43,135 nucleotides of DNA, from assembly GCF_004349055.1 (NCBI RefSeq), contig NZ_SMKX01000065.1, positions 1-43,135 of the forward strand. The letters run 5' to 3'. The position numbers and the translations under genes were made by a program. Below the pieces are notes generated by a model. The model was not told where the DNA came from. It was given only the letters and a program-made list of their open reading frames with translations, and searched no databases. The stretch is from Kribbella antibiotica (GTDB lineage: Bacteria; Actinomycetota; Actinomycetes; Propionibacteriales; Kribbellaceae). The first letter of the stretch is position 1, and each line of letters begins with the position of its first letter. This document shows, piece after piece, positions 31,928 through 41,848 of the stretch.

Positions 31928-32627
31928 TCAGCGTGCCGATGTGCTTGCCGCTGCTGATGGACGCGGCCGCCGACGGGCGGTCGATGTCGAAGACGTGCAG
32001 GGGCAGGCGGTGGTCGCGGGCCAGGATGAACGCCGACTGGTCCATCACGCCGAGGCCGCGGTCGATGACCTCTTCGTAGCTGAGGTGATCGAAGCGGGTC
32101 GCGCCGGGGACCTTGTTCGGATCGGCGTCGTATACGCCGTCGGCGCCGTTCTTGGCGACCAGCAGGGCGTCGGCCTCGAGCTCGACGGCGCGCTGGACGG
32201 CCGGATAGTCGGTCGTGGTGAACGGCTGACCGTTGCCTCCGGCCAGGACCACGATCGAGCCCTTCTCCAGGTGCCGCAGGGCGCGCATCCGGATGTACGG
32301 CTCGGCGATGTTGTTGATCGGGACCGCGGTCATCAGCCGCACCCCGTGGGCGCCGAGCGCGGCGAGCCGACCGCGGAGGAGGACGGCGTTGATGACGGTG
32401 CCGAGCATGCCGATGTTGTCGGCCTCGACCCGGTCGATACCCCAGTCCTCGGCGCGGTTGCCGCGGAACACGTTCCCGCCGCCGACGATCACCGCGACCT
32501 GGACACCGGTTGCACGCAGCGCGATCACCTCGGTGGCCAGGTGCGTGAGCCGGTCGCCGTTGAACCCGAACTCGTCACCCCCGGCAATCGCCTGGCCGGA
32601 CAACTTGAGCACGAGCCGTCGGTACAT
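31920..32627 (-). CDS. UMP kinase-like amino-acid-kinase-family protein (PyrH paralogue)
   Basis: 235 aa. Amino-acid-kinase fold with PyrH hallmarks: KLSGQA (KLSGEA in standard PyrH), IVGGGNVFRG, ADNIGMLGTVINAVLL and VLAGGNGQPFTTTD (AGGTGNPFFTTD usual). It should phosphorylate UMP to UDP with ATP, but the changes in the SGEA and AGGTGNPF loops suggest altered activity. The normal pyrH neighbours (tsf, frr) are absent, so this is probably an additional copy. ATG 32627 has GGAG 6 nt upstream. It diverges from the PCD-like/VOC fusion gene. Confidence 0.85.
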   Translation of the reverse strand: MYRRLVLKLSGQAIAGGDEFGFNGDRLTHLATEVIALRATGVQVAVIVGGGNVFRGNRAEDWGIDRVEADNIGMLGTVINAVLLRGRLAALGAHGVRLMTAVPINNIAEPYIRMRALRHLEKGSIVVLAGGNGQPFTTTDYPAVQRAVELEADALLVAKNGADGVYDADPNKVPGATRFDHLSYEEVIDRGLGVMDQSAFILARDHRLPLHVFDIDRPSAAASISSGKHIGTLIN

Positions 32628-32706
32628 GCTGCTCCGTTCACTGCAGAGGGCGGTCACCGTCTTCTATCACAGGAAATTGTCGGAGGGCCGGTCTAGGCTG
32701 CGCGGC

Positions 32707-33372
32707 ATGGACGTATTGACAGTGCAGGCGATTCAGGATGCGGGCTTGGCCGACTGGAGCAAGCTGTCGACGGCGCTGCATGCGCGATACCTGGTCGGAT
32801 CCCTCGCGGAGGGCCTCGGGTTCGCGCAGGCGGTGGCGGAGGTTTCGGCTGGGCATGATCCCGAGGTCCGTGCGACCTCGACGTTCGTGGACCTGAAGCT
32901 GACCACGCCAGGCGCTGTGGACAGCGACGGCGACGTCAGGACCACAGTGACGCAGCTCGACGTCGACGTGGCGCGAAGCATCAGCGAGCTGGCCGCGGCG
33001 CGTGGTCTGAAGGCCGATCTGGACGGCATCTTCCTGGTCGAGCTAGGCCTCGATACGCACGATGCGGACGAGATCGGCCCGTTCTGGGCCGCGCTGCTCA
33101 CCGGCGACGCCGCCAACTACAAGAATCATCTCGAGGTGGTCGACCCCACCGGCCGTGCGCCGGACCTGTGGTTCCAGAAGACGTCCGAGCACGAGACGCC
33201 TCGCCAGCGTTTCCACTACGACCTGTGGATGCCGATCGCGCAGGCGCCGGCGCGCATCGAGGCCGCCGTCGCCGCCGGCGGCACCATCACCTTCGCCGAG
33301 TACGAGTCCTTCACCGTCCTCACCGACGCCCAAGGCAACAACGCCTGCATCTGCACAATCCAAGGCCGCTGA
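32707..33372 (+). CDS. Fusion of a pterin-carbinolamine-dehydratase-like domain and a VOC domain
   Basis: 221 aa. Residues ~1-105 resemble 4a-hydroxytetrahydrobiopterin dehydratase (AEVSAGHDPEVRATSTFVDLKL, later DVDVARSISELAAARGL), but the HHP active-site motif reads GHDP, so this half may be inactive. Residues ~108-221 are a glyoxalase-like VOC domain (IGPFWAALLTG... HYDLWMPI... ITFAEYESFTVLTDAQGN). Such fusions are seen in actinobacteria and their role is unknown. ATG 32707 chosen as the start of the conserved domain. Convergent with the SDR at 33384 (11 bp between stops). Confidence 0.75.
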   Translation: MDVLTVQAIQDAGLADWSKLSTALHARYLVGSLAEGLGFAQAVAEVSAGHDPEVRATSTFVDLKLTTPGAVDSDGDVRTTVTQLDVDVARSISELAAARGLKADLDGIFLVELGLDTHDADEIGPFWAALLTGDAANYKNHLEVVDPTGRAPDLWFQKTSEHETPRQRFHYDLWMPIAQAPARIEAAVAAGGTITFAEYESFTVLTDAQGNNACICTIQGR

Positions 33373-33383
33373 CCCTAGCGATC

Positions 33384-34148
33384 TCAGAGGTCGTAGCCGC
33401 CGGAGGCTTCCAGCGTTTGGGCGGTGACCCAGCGGGCTTCGGGGGAGAGCAGGAAGGTGATGGCTGCGGCGACGTCTTCGGCTTCGCCGATGCGGCCGAG
33501 GGCTGTGTTGTCGGCGATCGGCTGGATCAGCTCGGGGCGTTTGGCGAAGGCGTCGTCGCCGAGGCGGGTGCGGGTGACGCCGGGAGCGACGGCGTTCACC
33601 CGGATTCCGCGGGCGCTCAGCTCTTTGGCGAGGTAGCGGGTGAGCACGACCTGGGCGCCCTTCACGCTCCCGTACACCGAATACCCGTACGACGGCCGCG
33701 AGCTCAGCAGGCCGGATGAGCTGGTGGTGAACACGATCGCGCCGCCGTCGGTGATCAGTGGCAGCAGTGTCTGGGTGAGGAAGTACGGACCCTTGAAGTG
33801 CACACCGACCATCTGGTCGAAGAGCGCTTCGGTGGTGTCCTCGAAAGGCACCGGGTGCTGCCCGACGCCGGCGTTGTTGACCAGGAAGTCGAACGTGTCG
33901 CGTCCCCACTTGTCCTGCAGCGCCGCCGAGAGCGCGTCCCGGAAACCGGAGAGCGCTCCCTGGTTGCTTACGTCGAACTGCAACGCGACGGCGCTACCGC
34001 CGTCCTTCTCGATCCGCTCGGCCGTCTCCAGCCCGCGCTCCGGGCTGCCGTGATACGTGAGAACGACACCGATCCCGCGCTTGGCGACCTCGACCGCCGT
34101 GGCTTGACCGATCCCGGAGCTTCCACCAGTGATGACAGCAATTTGCAT
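33384..34148 (-). CDS. Short-chain dehydrogenase/reductase (classical, FabG-like)
   Basis: 254 aa. TGGSSGIGQ, LVNNAGVG, catalytic Ser in FTTSSSG, Y-x-x-x-K in SVYGSVKGA, and RVNAVAPGVTRT all match classical SDRs. A conserved SGGYDL C-terminus closes the fold. The substrate is unknown. ATG 34148 is immediately preceded by a dyad-rich promoter region (34166-34203), suggesting repressor control, probably by a TetR protein encoded elsewhere. A single-gene unit. Confidence 0.9.
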   Translation of the reverse strand: MQIAVITGGSSGIGQATAVEVAKRGIGVVLTYHGSPERGLETAERIEKDGGSAVALQFDVSNQGALSGFRDALSAALQDKWGRDTFDFLVNNAGVGQHPVPFEDTTEALFDQMVGVHFKGPYFLTQTLLPLITDGGAIVFTTSSSGLLSSRPSYGYSVYGSVKGAQVVLTRYLAKELSARGIRVNAVAPGVTRTRLGDDAFAKRPELIQPIADNTALGRIGEAEDVAAAITFLLSPEARWVTAQTLEASGGYDL

Positions 34149-34165
34149 GATCGCGCCTATCTCCT

Positions 34166-34203
34166 ACAACGTCAGGGTTGATTACCCTTCTAGTTAACGT
34201 TGT
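34166..34203 (-). promoter_or_regulatory. Nested dyads upstream of the SDR gene, probable TetR-type operator
   Basis: An outer perfect inverted repeat ACAACGT (34166-34172)/ACGTTGT (34197-34203) encloses TTGATTA-N6-TAGTTAA (34178-34197), a 20-bp dyad with two mismatches, and GGGT/ACCC. Size and position 18-55 bp before the start codon fit TetR-family operators. Confidence 0.5.
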
Positions 34204-34253
34204 GGAGCAGGTGTTTCCGTAGACCAATGCTCGCCACTACTTGCCCAATCCTG

Positions 34254-34694
34254 TCAGGCTGGCGGATACGCGATGAACCCCGTCTTCACACCTTGCTGGA
34301 ATCCGCAGGCCCGGTAGTAGGCAAGGGTCGACTCCCGCTTCGACCCGGTCGCCAGCATCACCTTGTAGCAGCCGGCATCCCAGGCGGCCTGCAACGTCCC
34401 GGCCATGATCGCCTTCCCGACCCCGGTGCCGCGACGCCCGGAATCAACGACCACGTTCTCCACCACGCCGTACGGCGCTGCCCCGCGAGCGAGGTTCGGG
34501 ATGACGTTGAGGTAGGTCGTGGCGATCAGCATCCCCGCATCCTCGATGACGAACAGATGCATGCCCGGCATCCGCAGGATCTGGTCATAGGCCACCGCAG
34601 CGACCTCTTCGGCGACTACCGGATCCTGAGGATGCAGGTGCTCATACAGCCGCATCACGCCGGCAAAGTCAGCCGCGCCAGCCTCACGAAACAT
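34254..34694 (-). CDS. GNAT-family N-acetyltransferase
   Basis: 146 aa. The acetyl-CoA pyrophosphate loop is RRGTGVGKAIM (R-x-x-G-x-G/A), after strand VENVVVD; the late Tyr of the fold lies in STLAYYRACGF. Substrate unknown. Start ATG 34694; a GTG two codons earlier (34700) is possible. The start overlaps the end of the Nudix gene by 11 bp, so it is the last gene of the minus-strand operon beginning at 37646. Confidence 0.88.
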   Translation of the reverse strand: MFREAGAADFAGVMRLYEHLHPQDPVVAEEVAAVAYDQILRMPGMHLFVIEDAGMLIATTYLNVIPNLARGAAPYGVVENVVVDSGRRGTGVGKAIMAGTLQAAWDAGCYKVMLATGSKRESTLAYYRACGFQQGVKTGFIAYPPA

Positions 34695-35196
34695 GCTCAC
34701 CGCACATTCGGCTCGAGGTAATCAGGGGTTCCCAGCCGGCGGCCGTCTCGTGGTGTGACGCGCCCAGGTGGAGCAGCGAACTGTTGCCAGCAGCAACATG
34801 CTGAATCACCGGCCAGCCGAGCGCCGAAGTCTCCTCGGGGCGAAGCTCGGCCGGATCGACCCAAGCGATCGCACTGATCCGCGGATCGTCCGTCACCAAG
34901 ACCGCTGTCGACTGCGGCGTCGCCTCGAAGTACACGATCTGTACACTGCGTCCTCGCCAGTGATGCACGCAGTCAGCCACGACCCTTCCCGGTGTGACGA
35001 GCACGCCGGTCTCCTCAACGGTCTCCCGGACGGCGGCCTCGGCGGTCGTTTCGCCCGGCTCAACATGGCCGCCGGGCACCTCCCAGCGGACCACGCCCAA
35101 CCGCTCGTGCCGAACCATCAGCATCCGCCCGCCCGCGTCGACAGTGCAGGTAAAGGCGGTGAGCGTCAGCGGCAGATCGATCGGGCGGGCCGGCAC
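34684..35196 (-). CDS. Nudix hydrolase
   Basis: 170 aa with a perfect Nudix box, GGHVEPGE-x7-RETVEETGV (G-x5-E-x7-R-E-U-x-E-E-x-G-U), at residues ~42-64. Hydrolyses a nucleoside diphosphate linked to another moiety; the substrate is not evident. A ~30-residue C-terminal tail extends beyond the domain (AAGNSSLLHLGASHHETAAG). ATG 35196 lies 5 bp after the true end of the broken hydrolase frame, and its stop overlaps the GNAT start. Confidence 0.9.
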   Translation of the reverse strand: MPARPIDLPLTLTAFTCTVDAGGRMLMVRHERLGVVRWEVPGGHVEPGETTAEAAVRETVEETGVLVTPGRVVADCVHHWRGRSVQIVYFEATPQSTAVLVTDDPRISAIAWVDPAELRPEETSALGWPVIQHVAAGNSSLLHLGASHHETAAGWEPLITSSRMCGEHVS

Positions 35197-35201
35197 GGCG
35201 G

Positions 35202-35993
35202 TCAGTTGGCGTCGAGGAACGTCGTGACGCTGTCGAGCACGAGATTGGTACGGCTCAGCCCGTTGAAGTGGGTGGTCCCAGGGAAGACGGCCAGCTGCGA
35301 CGCCGGCACTCCGGTGAAGTCACCGTTGGTGTCCCCGCCCCGCAACTGCACGAACCGTACGGCGTGCTCCAGCTTCACCGCGTCGCAATCGCCGACCGTG
35401 ATCAGCGTGGGCGCCGCAATCCCGCTGATCTGCTCGTCGGTTCAGTCGGTGACGTTGCCCATGAAGGCGCCAAGCTTGTTGAGCAATTCCTGCAGGTGCT
35501 CGTGATCGGGATGCGGTGACTTGGCCAGGTAGTCCGATTCCATCGGCGTTCCGGCGATCATCTCGACCTTCATCTCGCCGACTGCCGAGTTCTCCGGCCG
35601 CATGCCGTCGAGACGGTACGAGACCGACGAGATCACTGCCTTGCGGACGAGCTCGGGGTGGTTGATCGCGAGCTCCAGGGCAACCGCTCCACCGACGCTG
35701 AATCCGAACAGGTCCACCTGCGGTACGTCGAGCTCCCGCAGCAGTCCGACCACGTCGGACGCGAGAGCCGCCGTACCGAGGGGGCGGTCGATGTCGTTCG
35801 TGCGGCCGTGGGCCTGGAAGTCCATCGCGATGACCTGGCGGCCCTCGGACAGCCCCGGCAGCAACGCGCCGAACTGCAGGTCGATGTTGAACAGCCCGCC
35901 GTGCAGCACCACCAGCGGCGTACCGCCCGAGCCGTGGATCTCGTAGTACAGCTCCAGGCCGTTGACTGCCGCGTACCCCGTTTGCTTGCTCAC
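35202..35993 (-). pseudogene. Alpha/beta hydrolase interrupted by an in-frame TGA
   Basis: The frame encodes an alpha/beta hydrolase: oxyanion HGG at 31-33, nucleophile elbow GFSVGG (S99). A TGA at 35442-35444 ends it after 183 codons. The same frame continues 79 codons (TDEQISGIAAPTLITVGDCDAV ... PGTTHFNGL) to a stop at 35202, and that tail contains the family's acid (GDCD) and catalytic His (GTTHF). The stop sits where relatives usually have a Trp codon (VTDW-like context), so a single TGG-to-TGA change explains it. The short product would lack two of three catalytic residues. The start ATG 35993 overlaps the stop of the ASCH-VOC gene. A sequencing error or read-through cannot be excluded. 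Confidence 0.85.
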
Positions 35994-36721
35994 AGCGCCC
36001 CCACCAGTAGACAGAACGGATGCCCGGCCGGATCGGCCAGGACGTACAAGGGCTCGGACTCTACCTGGGTCCGATCATGCAGAACCCGAGCTCCGAGCTG
36101 CTCCGCATGGACTCGATGCAACTCCAGTGCCGCAGGCGTCGGTACGGCGAAATCGAGGTGCATCTGCATCGGGATTTCGGTCGACGGCCAGGTGGATCGC
36201 GGGAGCACGTCGGTGCGCTGGACAGCGAGTTGCCGCCGACCGTCCGCGTCGACGAGGACGAGCCAGTCGGCGTCATCCGCCGTACCGTCCGTAGGTGGTT
36301 CGTCGCCCGGCCGGTATCGCAGGCCCAAGAGCTGGCGGTAGAACTCCGCGAGCGCTCTCGCGTCCTCAGCGTCCAGCGCGGTGTGCATGCGCTGTGGGCG
36401 GGTGACCTCATCGACGTCGAAGCGCACGATCACCAGCTCGTCGTCGGCCTCGAGCCTCGGGTAGTAGTCGCGCAGCCCAGCCAGTACGGCGTCCGCATCG
36501 GCGAAGCCGTCTTCGCGAGCTTCGTCGTCGCTCACCGTCGCGACGGTCTTGGCAACTGCCGAGGTGATCTGCCCGGGCAGGCGCACCTCGGGCGACGACT
36601 CGAACACCAGTGTCGCCGGGCCGACCTCGACGGGATCGCGGAAGCGCATCGTGATCCGTTTGCTGCCGTTCAGGACGGCGGTCAGGTGGTCCGCTCGGAA
36701 TCGCAGTTCCTGGAGAGCCAT
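35990..36721 (-). CDS. ASCH-VOC fusion protein
   Basis: 243 aa. Residues ~4-103 form an ASCH (PUA-like) domain: GSKRITMRFRDP matches the G-x-K-x-x-T-x-R pattern, followed by ITSAVAKTVATVSDDEAREDGF. Residues ~113-243 form a glyoxalase/VOC domain (ALDAEDARALAEFYRQLLGLRY ... MHLDFAVPTPAALELHRVHAEQLGA ... YVLADPAGHPFCLL). ASCH domains bind RNA or modified nucleosides; VOC domains are metal-dependent enzymes or drug-binding proteins. Why they are joined is not known. Start ATG 36721 (GTG 36730 possible), 13 bp after the AraC stop. Confidence 0.82.
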   Translation of the reverse strand: MALQELRFRADHLTAVLNGSKRITMRFRDPVEVGPATLVFESSPEVRLPGQITSAVAKTVATVSDDEAREDGFADADAVLAGLRDYYPRLEADDELVIVRFDVDEVTRPQRMHTALDAEDARALAEFYRQLLGLRYRPGDEPPTDGTADDADWLVLVDADGRRQLAVQRTDVLPRSTWPSTEIPMQMHLDFAVPTPAALELHRVHAEQLGARVLHDRTQVESEPLYVLADPAGHPFCLLVGAL

Positions 36722-36734
36722 GCCACCCACCCTG

Positions 36735-37646
36735 TCAGACCGTGAGCTCCTCGACCTGCGAATTACGCCACCGGCCGGGGGAGACGCCGTGCTGGCGCCG
36801 GAAGGCGGTCGCGAACGCGAACTCGTTGCTGTAGCCGACGCTGCCCGCGATGGACGCCAGCGTCTGATCGGTGCGAGAGAGCGCGTCCTCGGCGCGTCTC
36901 ATCCGCAGCTGCGTCAGGTACCGACCAGCCGGTACGCCGACGATCCGGGCGAACTGCGCTGCGAAGGCTGCCCGGGATAATCCGGCCGCTCGGGCCATCG
37001 CGGGCAGTGTCCAGTCGAGCGCGGGATCGGCGTGCAGCTGTTCGAGGACGGTGCGGATCGGCGGATGGCCAAGAGCGCGATACCAGCCGGGAGCGGCATC
37101 GGTGGTCCGCCACCAGGCCCGGAGTGCGTAGACCAGATTCACGTCGAGGAGTCGGTCGAGGAGCGCTTGCTGGCCGGAGTCGATTGCCAGTGCTTCGGCG
37201 GCGAGCAAGTCGATGGCCGCCGCGTGCGCCGGATCCTGGTCGCGACCCGCCACGATGGCGACGGCCGGCAGGCTTTGGAGTAGCGACTCCCCAACACTGC
37301 CGGACAGCACGTACGCGCCACACATGACGATCGCGTTGGCCGGCCCGTCGAGATCGTGCGGAGAGAGCGGTTTCTCGCGCGCCGCCGCGATCGGAACCGT
37401 CAGCGCCCCGACCTCACTCACCACCTCGTACGGCGTTCCGGCCGTGGCGAGCACGACGTCTCGGGTCTGGAGGGGGATCGGGTCGGTGCCTTCGCGGACC
37501 AGGAAGCCGGACCCCTTGAGGAGGATGTGTGCGGTCAGCGGCCGGTGACCCTCGAACCGCAGACCCCACGGGCTGACCTGGTGCAGCACCGAGAAGACCG
37601 CTCCCTGTGCCCGTGCCCGGGACAGCTCGTCGCTCAAGATGTCCAT
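36735..37646 (-). CDS. AraC-family regulator with cupin_6 domain
   Basis: 303 aa, same architecture as the regulator at 8435-9328: N-terminal cupin (MDILSDELSRARAQG..., HILLKGSGFLV, TRDVVLATAGTPYEV) and two C-terminal HTHs (WTLPAMARAAGLSRAAFAAQF and LASIAGSVGYSNEFAFATAFRRQHG). ATG 37646 gives the family start MDILSDEL. It is divergent from an NmrA-like gene across 81 bp and is first of the minus-strand operon with the ASCH-VOC, hydrolase, Nudix and GNAT genes. It probably represses or activates the divergent oxidoreductase. Confidence 0.88.
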   Translation of the reverse strand: MDILSDELSRARAQGAVFSVLHQVSPWGLRFEGHRPLTAHILLKGSGFLVREGTDPIPLQTRDVVLATAGTPYEVVSEVGALTVPIAAAREKPLSPHDLDGPANAIVMCGAYVLSGSVGESLLQSLPAVAIVAGRDQDPAHAAAIDLLAAEALAIDSGQQALLDRLLDVNLVYALRAWWRTTDAAPGWYRALGHPPIRTVLEQLHADPALDWTLPAMARAAGLSRAAFAAQFARIVGVPAGRYLTQLRMRRAEDALSRTDQTLASIAGSVGYSNEFAFATAFRRQHGVSPGRWRNSQVEELTV

Positions 37647-37727
37647 CGAGCCACTGTAGACGATGACGAATGATCTCTGGCGAAACAGACATTGGGAGTC
37701 CGGCCAGGCGACCATAACGTGGTCTGC

Positions 37728-38552
37728 ATGACCACATTCGCCGTACTCGGCGGGACCGGAAAAGTCGGCCGCCGCCTCACTCGCATCCTCGCAGCCGACC
37801 GTCACGACGCCCGCCCGGTCAGCCGCAGTACCCCCACTCCTTTCGACTGGCATGACGAGTCGACCTGGCCGGACGCGGTGGCCGGCGCCGAGGGCGTCTT
37901 CATCGTCGGACCAGGATCGGCGACGGACTGGAGTCCCACGCTGACCCGGTTCCTGGGCGTCGCCGATGCGGCCGGCGTGAAGCGCGCCGTACTGCTGTCG
38001 GCTCGTGGCGTCGAGTTCCATCCCGAGGGAGCTGTTGCCGCGGCCGAGAGCGCTCTCCGAGCCGGTCCGCTGGAGTGGACGATCCTGCGGCCGACGCATT
38101 TCGCTCAGAACTTCACCGAGGCGATGTTCGTGCCGGTCGGCGGGCGAATCGTCGTACCGGTCGGGGATGCTGCGCATCCGTTTGTTGATGTGGAGGATCT
38201 GGCCGAGGTCGCTGCAGTGGTGCTGGCCGACGGCGGGTTCAACGGCCGCATTCTCGAACTGTCGGGCCCGGAGGCAATCACCTTCGCCGCAGCGGCCGAG
38301 GAGTTGGCCGGAGCTACGGGAGAGAGCGCGATCTTCGAGTCCGAGAGCGATGAGGAGCATGTCGCCGGGCTGCGCGCGGCCGGCACGCCGGAGGGTTACG
38401 TCCGGTGGCGGATGGCGATGCTGAACGGCATCCGCTCCGGCGCGGACGCCTACACCTCCGACGGCATCACCGAGGTCCTCGGCCGCCCCGCGACCTCCTT
38501 CCACGCCTGGGCCGATCGCGAGGTGGTTCCCTGTCGCCCGTCGCCCATGTAA
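37728..38552 (+). CDS. NmrA-like NAD(P)-binding oxidoreductase
   Basis: 274 aa atypical SDR. N-terminal GGTGKVGRR (G-x-x-G-x-x-G) binds NAD(P); LSARGVEF and WTILRPTHFAQNF match the NmrA/HSCARG type that senses or reduces quinones, azo dyes and similar compounds. The expected active-site Tyr is not evident, so the protein may be a redox sensor. ATG 37728. The following AraC gene (38564) starts 11 bp after its stop. Confidence 0.85.
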   Translation: MTTFAVLGGTGKVGRRLTRILAADRHDARPVSRSTPTPFDWHDESTWPDAVAGAEGVFIVGPGSATDWSPTLTRFLGVADAAGVKRAVLLSARGVEFHPEGAVAAAESALRAGPLEWTILRPTHFAQNFTEAMFVPVGGRIVVPVGDAAHPFVDVEDLAEVAAVVLADGGFNGRILELSGPEAITFAAAAEELAGATGESAIFESESDEEHVAGLRAAGTPEGYVRWRMAMLNGIRSGADAYTSDGITEVLGRPATSFHAWADREVVPCRPSPM

Positions 38553-38563
38553 GGATCTCGGGT

Positions 38564-39013
38564 ATGGCGGGGAAAAGTGCTGAGGAGCAGCGGCTGGAGG
38601 ATCTGGTCCGGCTGCGCCGCGTGCGGGACCGGATCGACCGCGAGTACGCGCAACCGCTCGATGTCGATGCATTGGCCCGGGGGGCCGGGATGTCGTCGGG
38701 ACACCTGAGTCGCGAGTTCAAGAAGGCTTACGGCGAGGCGCCGTACAGCTACTTGATGACGCGGCGGGTGGAGCGGGCCATGGCGCTGCTGCGGCTGGGG
38801 GAGATGAGCGTGACCGACGTGTGTTTTGCCGTCGGCGGGTCGTCGCTGGGGACGTTCAGCACTCGGTTCACGGAGCTGGTCGGGATGTCGCCCAGTGTGT
38901 ACAAGCGTGAGGTGACCGAGGCTGCGGCCGGGTTGCCGTCATGTGTTGCCAAACGCGTGACCAGACCGATCAGGAATCAAGAAGCAGACCAGGCCGCGAC
39001 CCACCTACTGTGA
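38564..39013 (+). CDS. AraC-type regulator, DNA-binding domain only
   Basis: 149 aa. It consists of the AraC two-HTH domain (LDVDALARGAGMSSGHLSREFKKAYGEAPYSYLMTRRV and VTDVCFAVGGSSLGTFSTRFTELVGMSPSVYKRE) with a ~25-residue N-terminal and a ~35-residue C-terminal tail and no ligand domain. Signal reception must come from elsewhere or be absent. Followed directly by VOC, UvrA-like and PPOX genes, its likely targets. Confidence 0.85.
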   Translation: MAGKSAEEQRLEDLVRLRRVRDRIDREYAQPLDVDALARGAGMSSGHLSREFKKAYGEAPYSYLMTRRVERAMALLRLGEMSVTDVCFAVGGSSLGTFSTRFTELVGMSPSVYKREVTEAAAGLPSCVAKRVTRPIRNQEADQAATHLL

Positions 39014-39018
39014 TCGTC

Positions 39019-39441
39019 ATGAGCACAAACGCAGACATCAAGATTCAGAGCAGCTTCCTTCCGCACACCGACCCGGACGCCTCCGTGGCCTTCTTCCGGG
39101 ACCTGCTCGGGTTCGAGGTGCGGATGGACGTCGGTGGCGGCACGATGCGGTGGATCACTGTCGGCCCGGCCGGGCAGCCGGACACCGCCGTCGTCCTGAC
39201 TCCGCCGTTCGCCGACCCGGGTATCACCGAGGACGAGCGCAAGACGATCACCGAGATGATGGCCAAGGGCACCTACGCCACGCTGGTGCTGTCCAGCCCG
39301 AACCTGGACGAGGTCTTCGAGAAGATGGTTGCCGGTGGCGCCGAAGTGGTGCAGGAGCCGACCGATCAGCCGTACGGCGTCCGCGACGCCGCGTTCCGTG
39401 ACCCGGCCGGTAACCATATCCGCATCAATCAGCAGGCCTGA
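39019..39441 (+). CDS. VOC-family (glyoxalase/bleomycin-resistance-like) protein
   Basis: 140 aa. Two beta-alpha-beta-beta-beta modules (SSFLPHTDPDASVAFFRDLLGFEV ... YATLVLSSPNLDEVFEKMVAGGAEVV), ending in DPAGNHIRINQQ. VOC proteins may be metal enzymes or sequester drugs. ATG 39019 lies 5 bp after the AraC stop; GTG 39010, overlapping that stop, is an alternative start. It sits 46 bp before the UvrA-like gene, suggesting a shared detoxification or drug-tolerance role. Confidence 0.88.
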   Translation: MSTNADIKIQSSFLPHTDPDASVAFFRDLLGFEVRMDVGGGTMRWITVGPAGQPDTAVVLTPPFADPGITEDERKTITEMMAKGTYATLVLSSPNLDEVFEKMVAGGAEVVQEPTDQPYGVRDAAFRDPAGNHIRINQQA

Positions 39442-39487
39442 GACCACGCCCCCGCCTGAGACGGCACGGACCCCTGGAGAACCGCAA

Positions 39488-41834
<2,347 letters not shown>

Positions 41835-41848
<14 letters not shown>

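Noticed and set aside
35442..35444. Selenocysteine codon in the alpha/beta hydrolase
   Set aside because: The position corresponds to a non-catalytic, Trp-like site in the family, no bacterial SECIS-like hairpin is evident just after it, and a TGG-to-TGA change is simpler.
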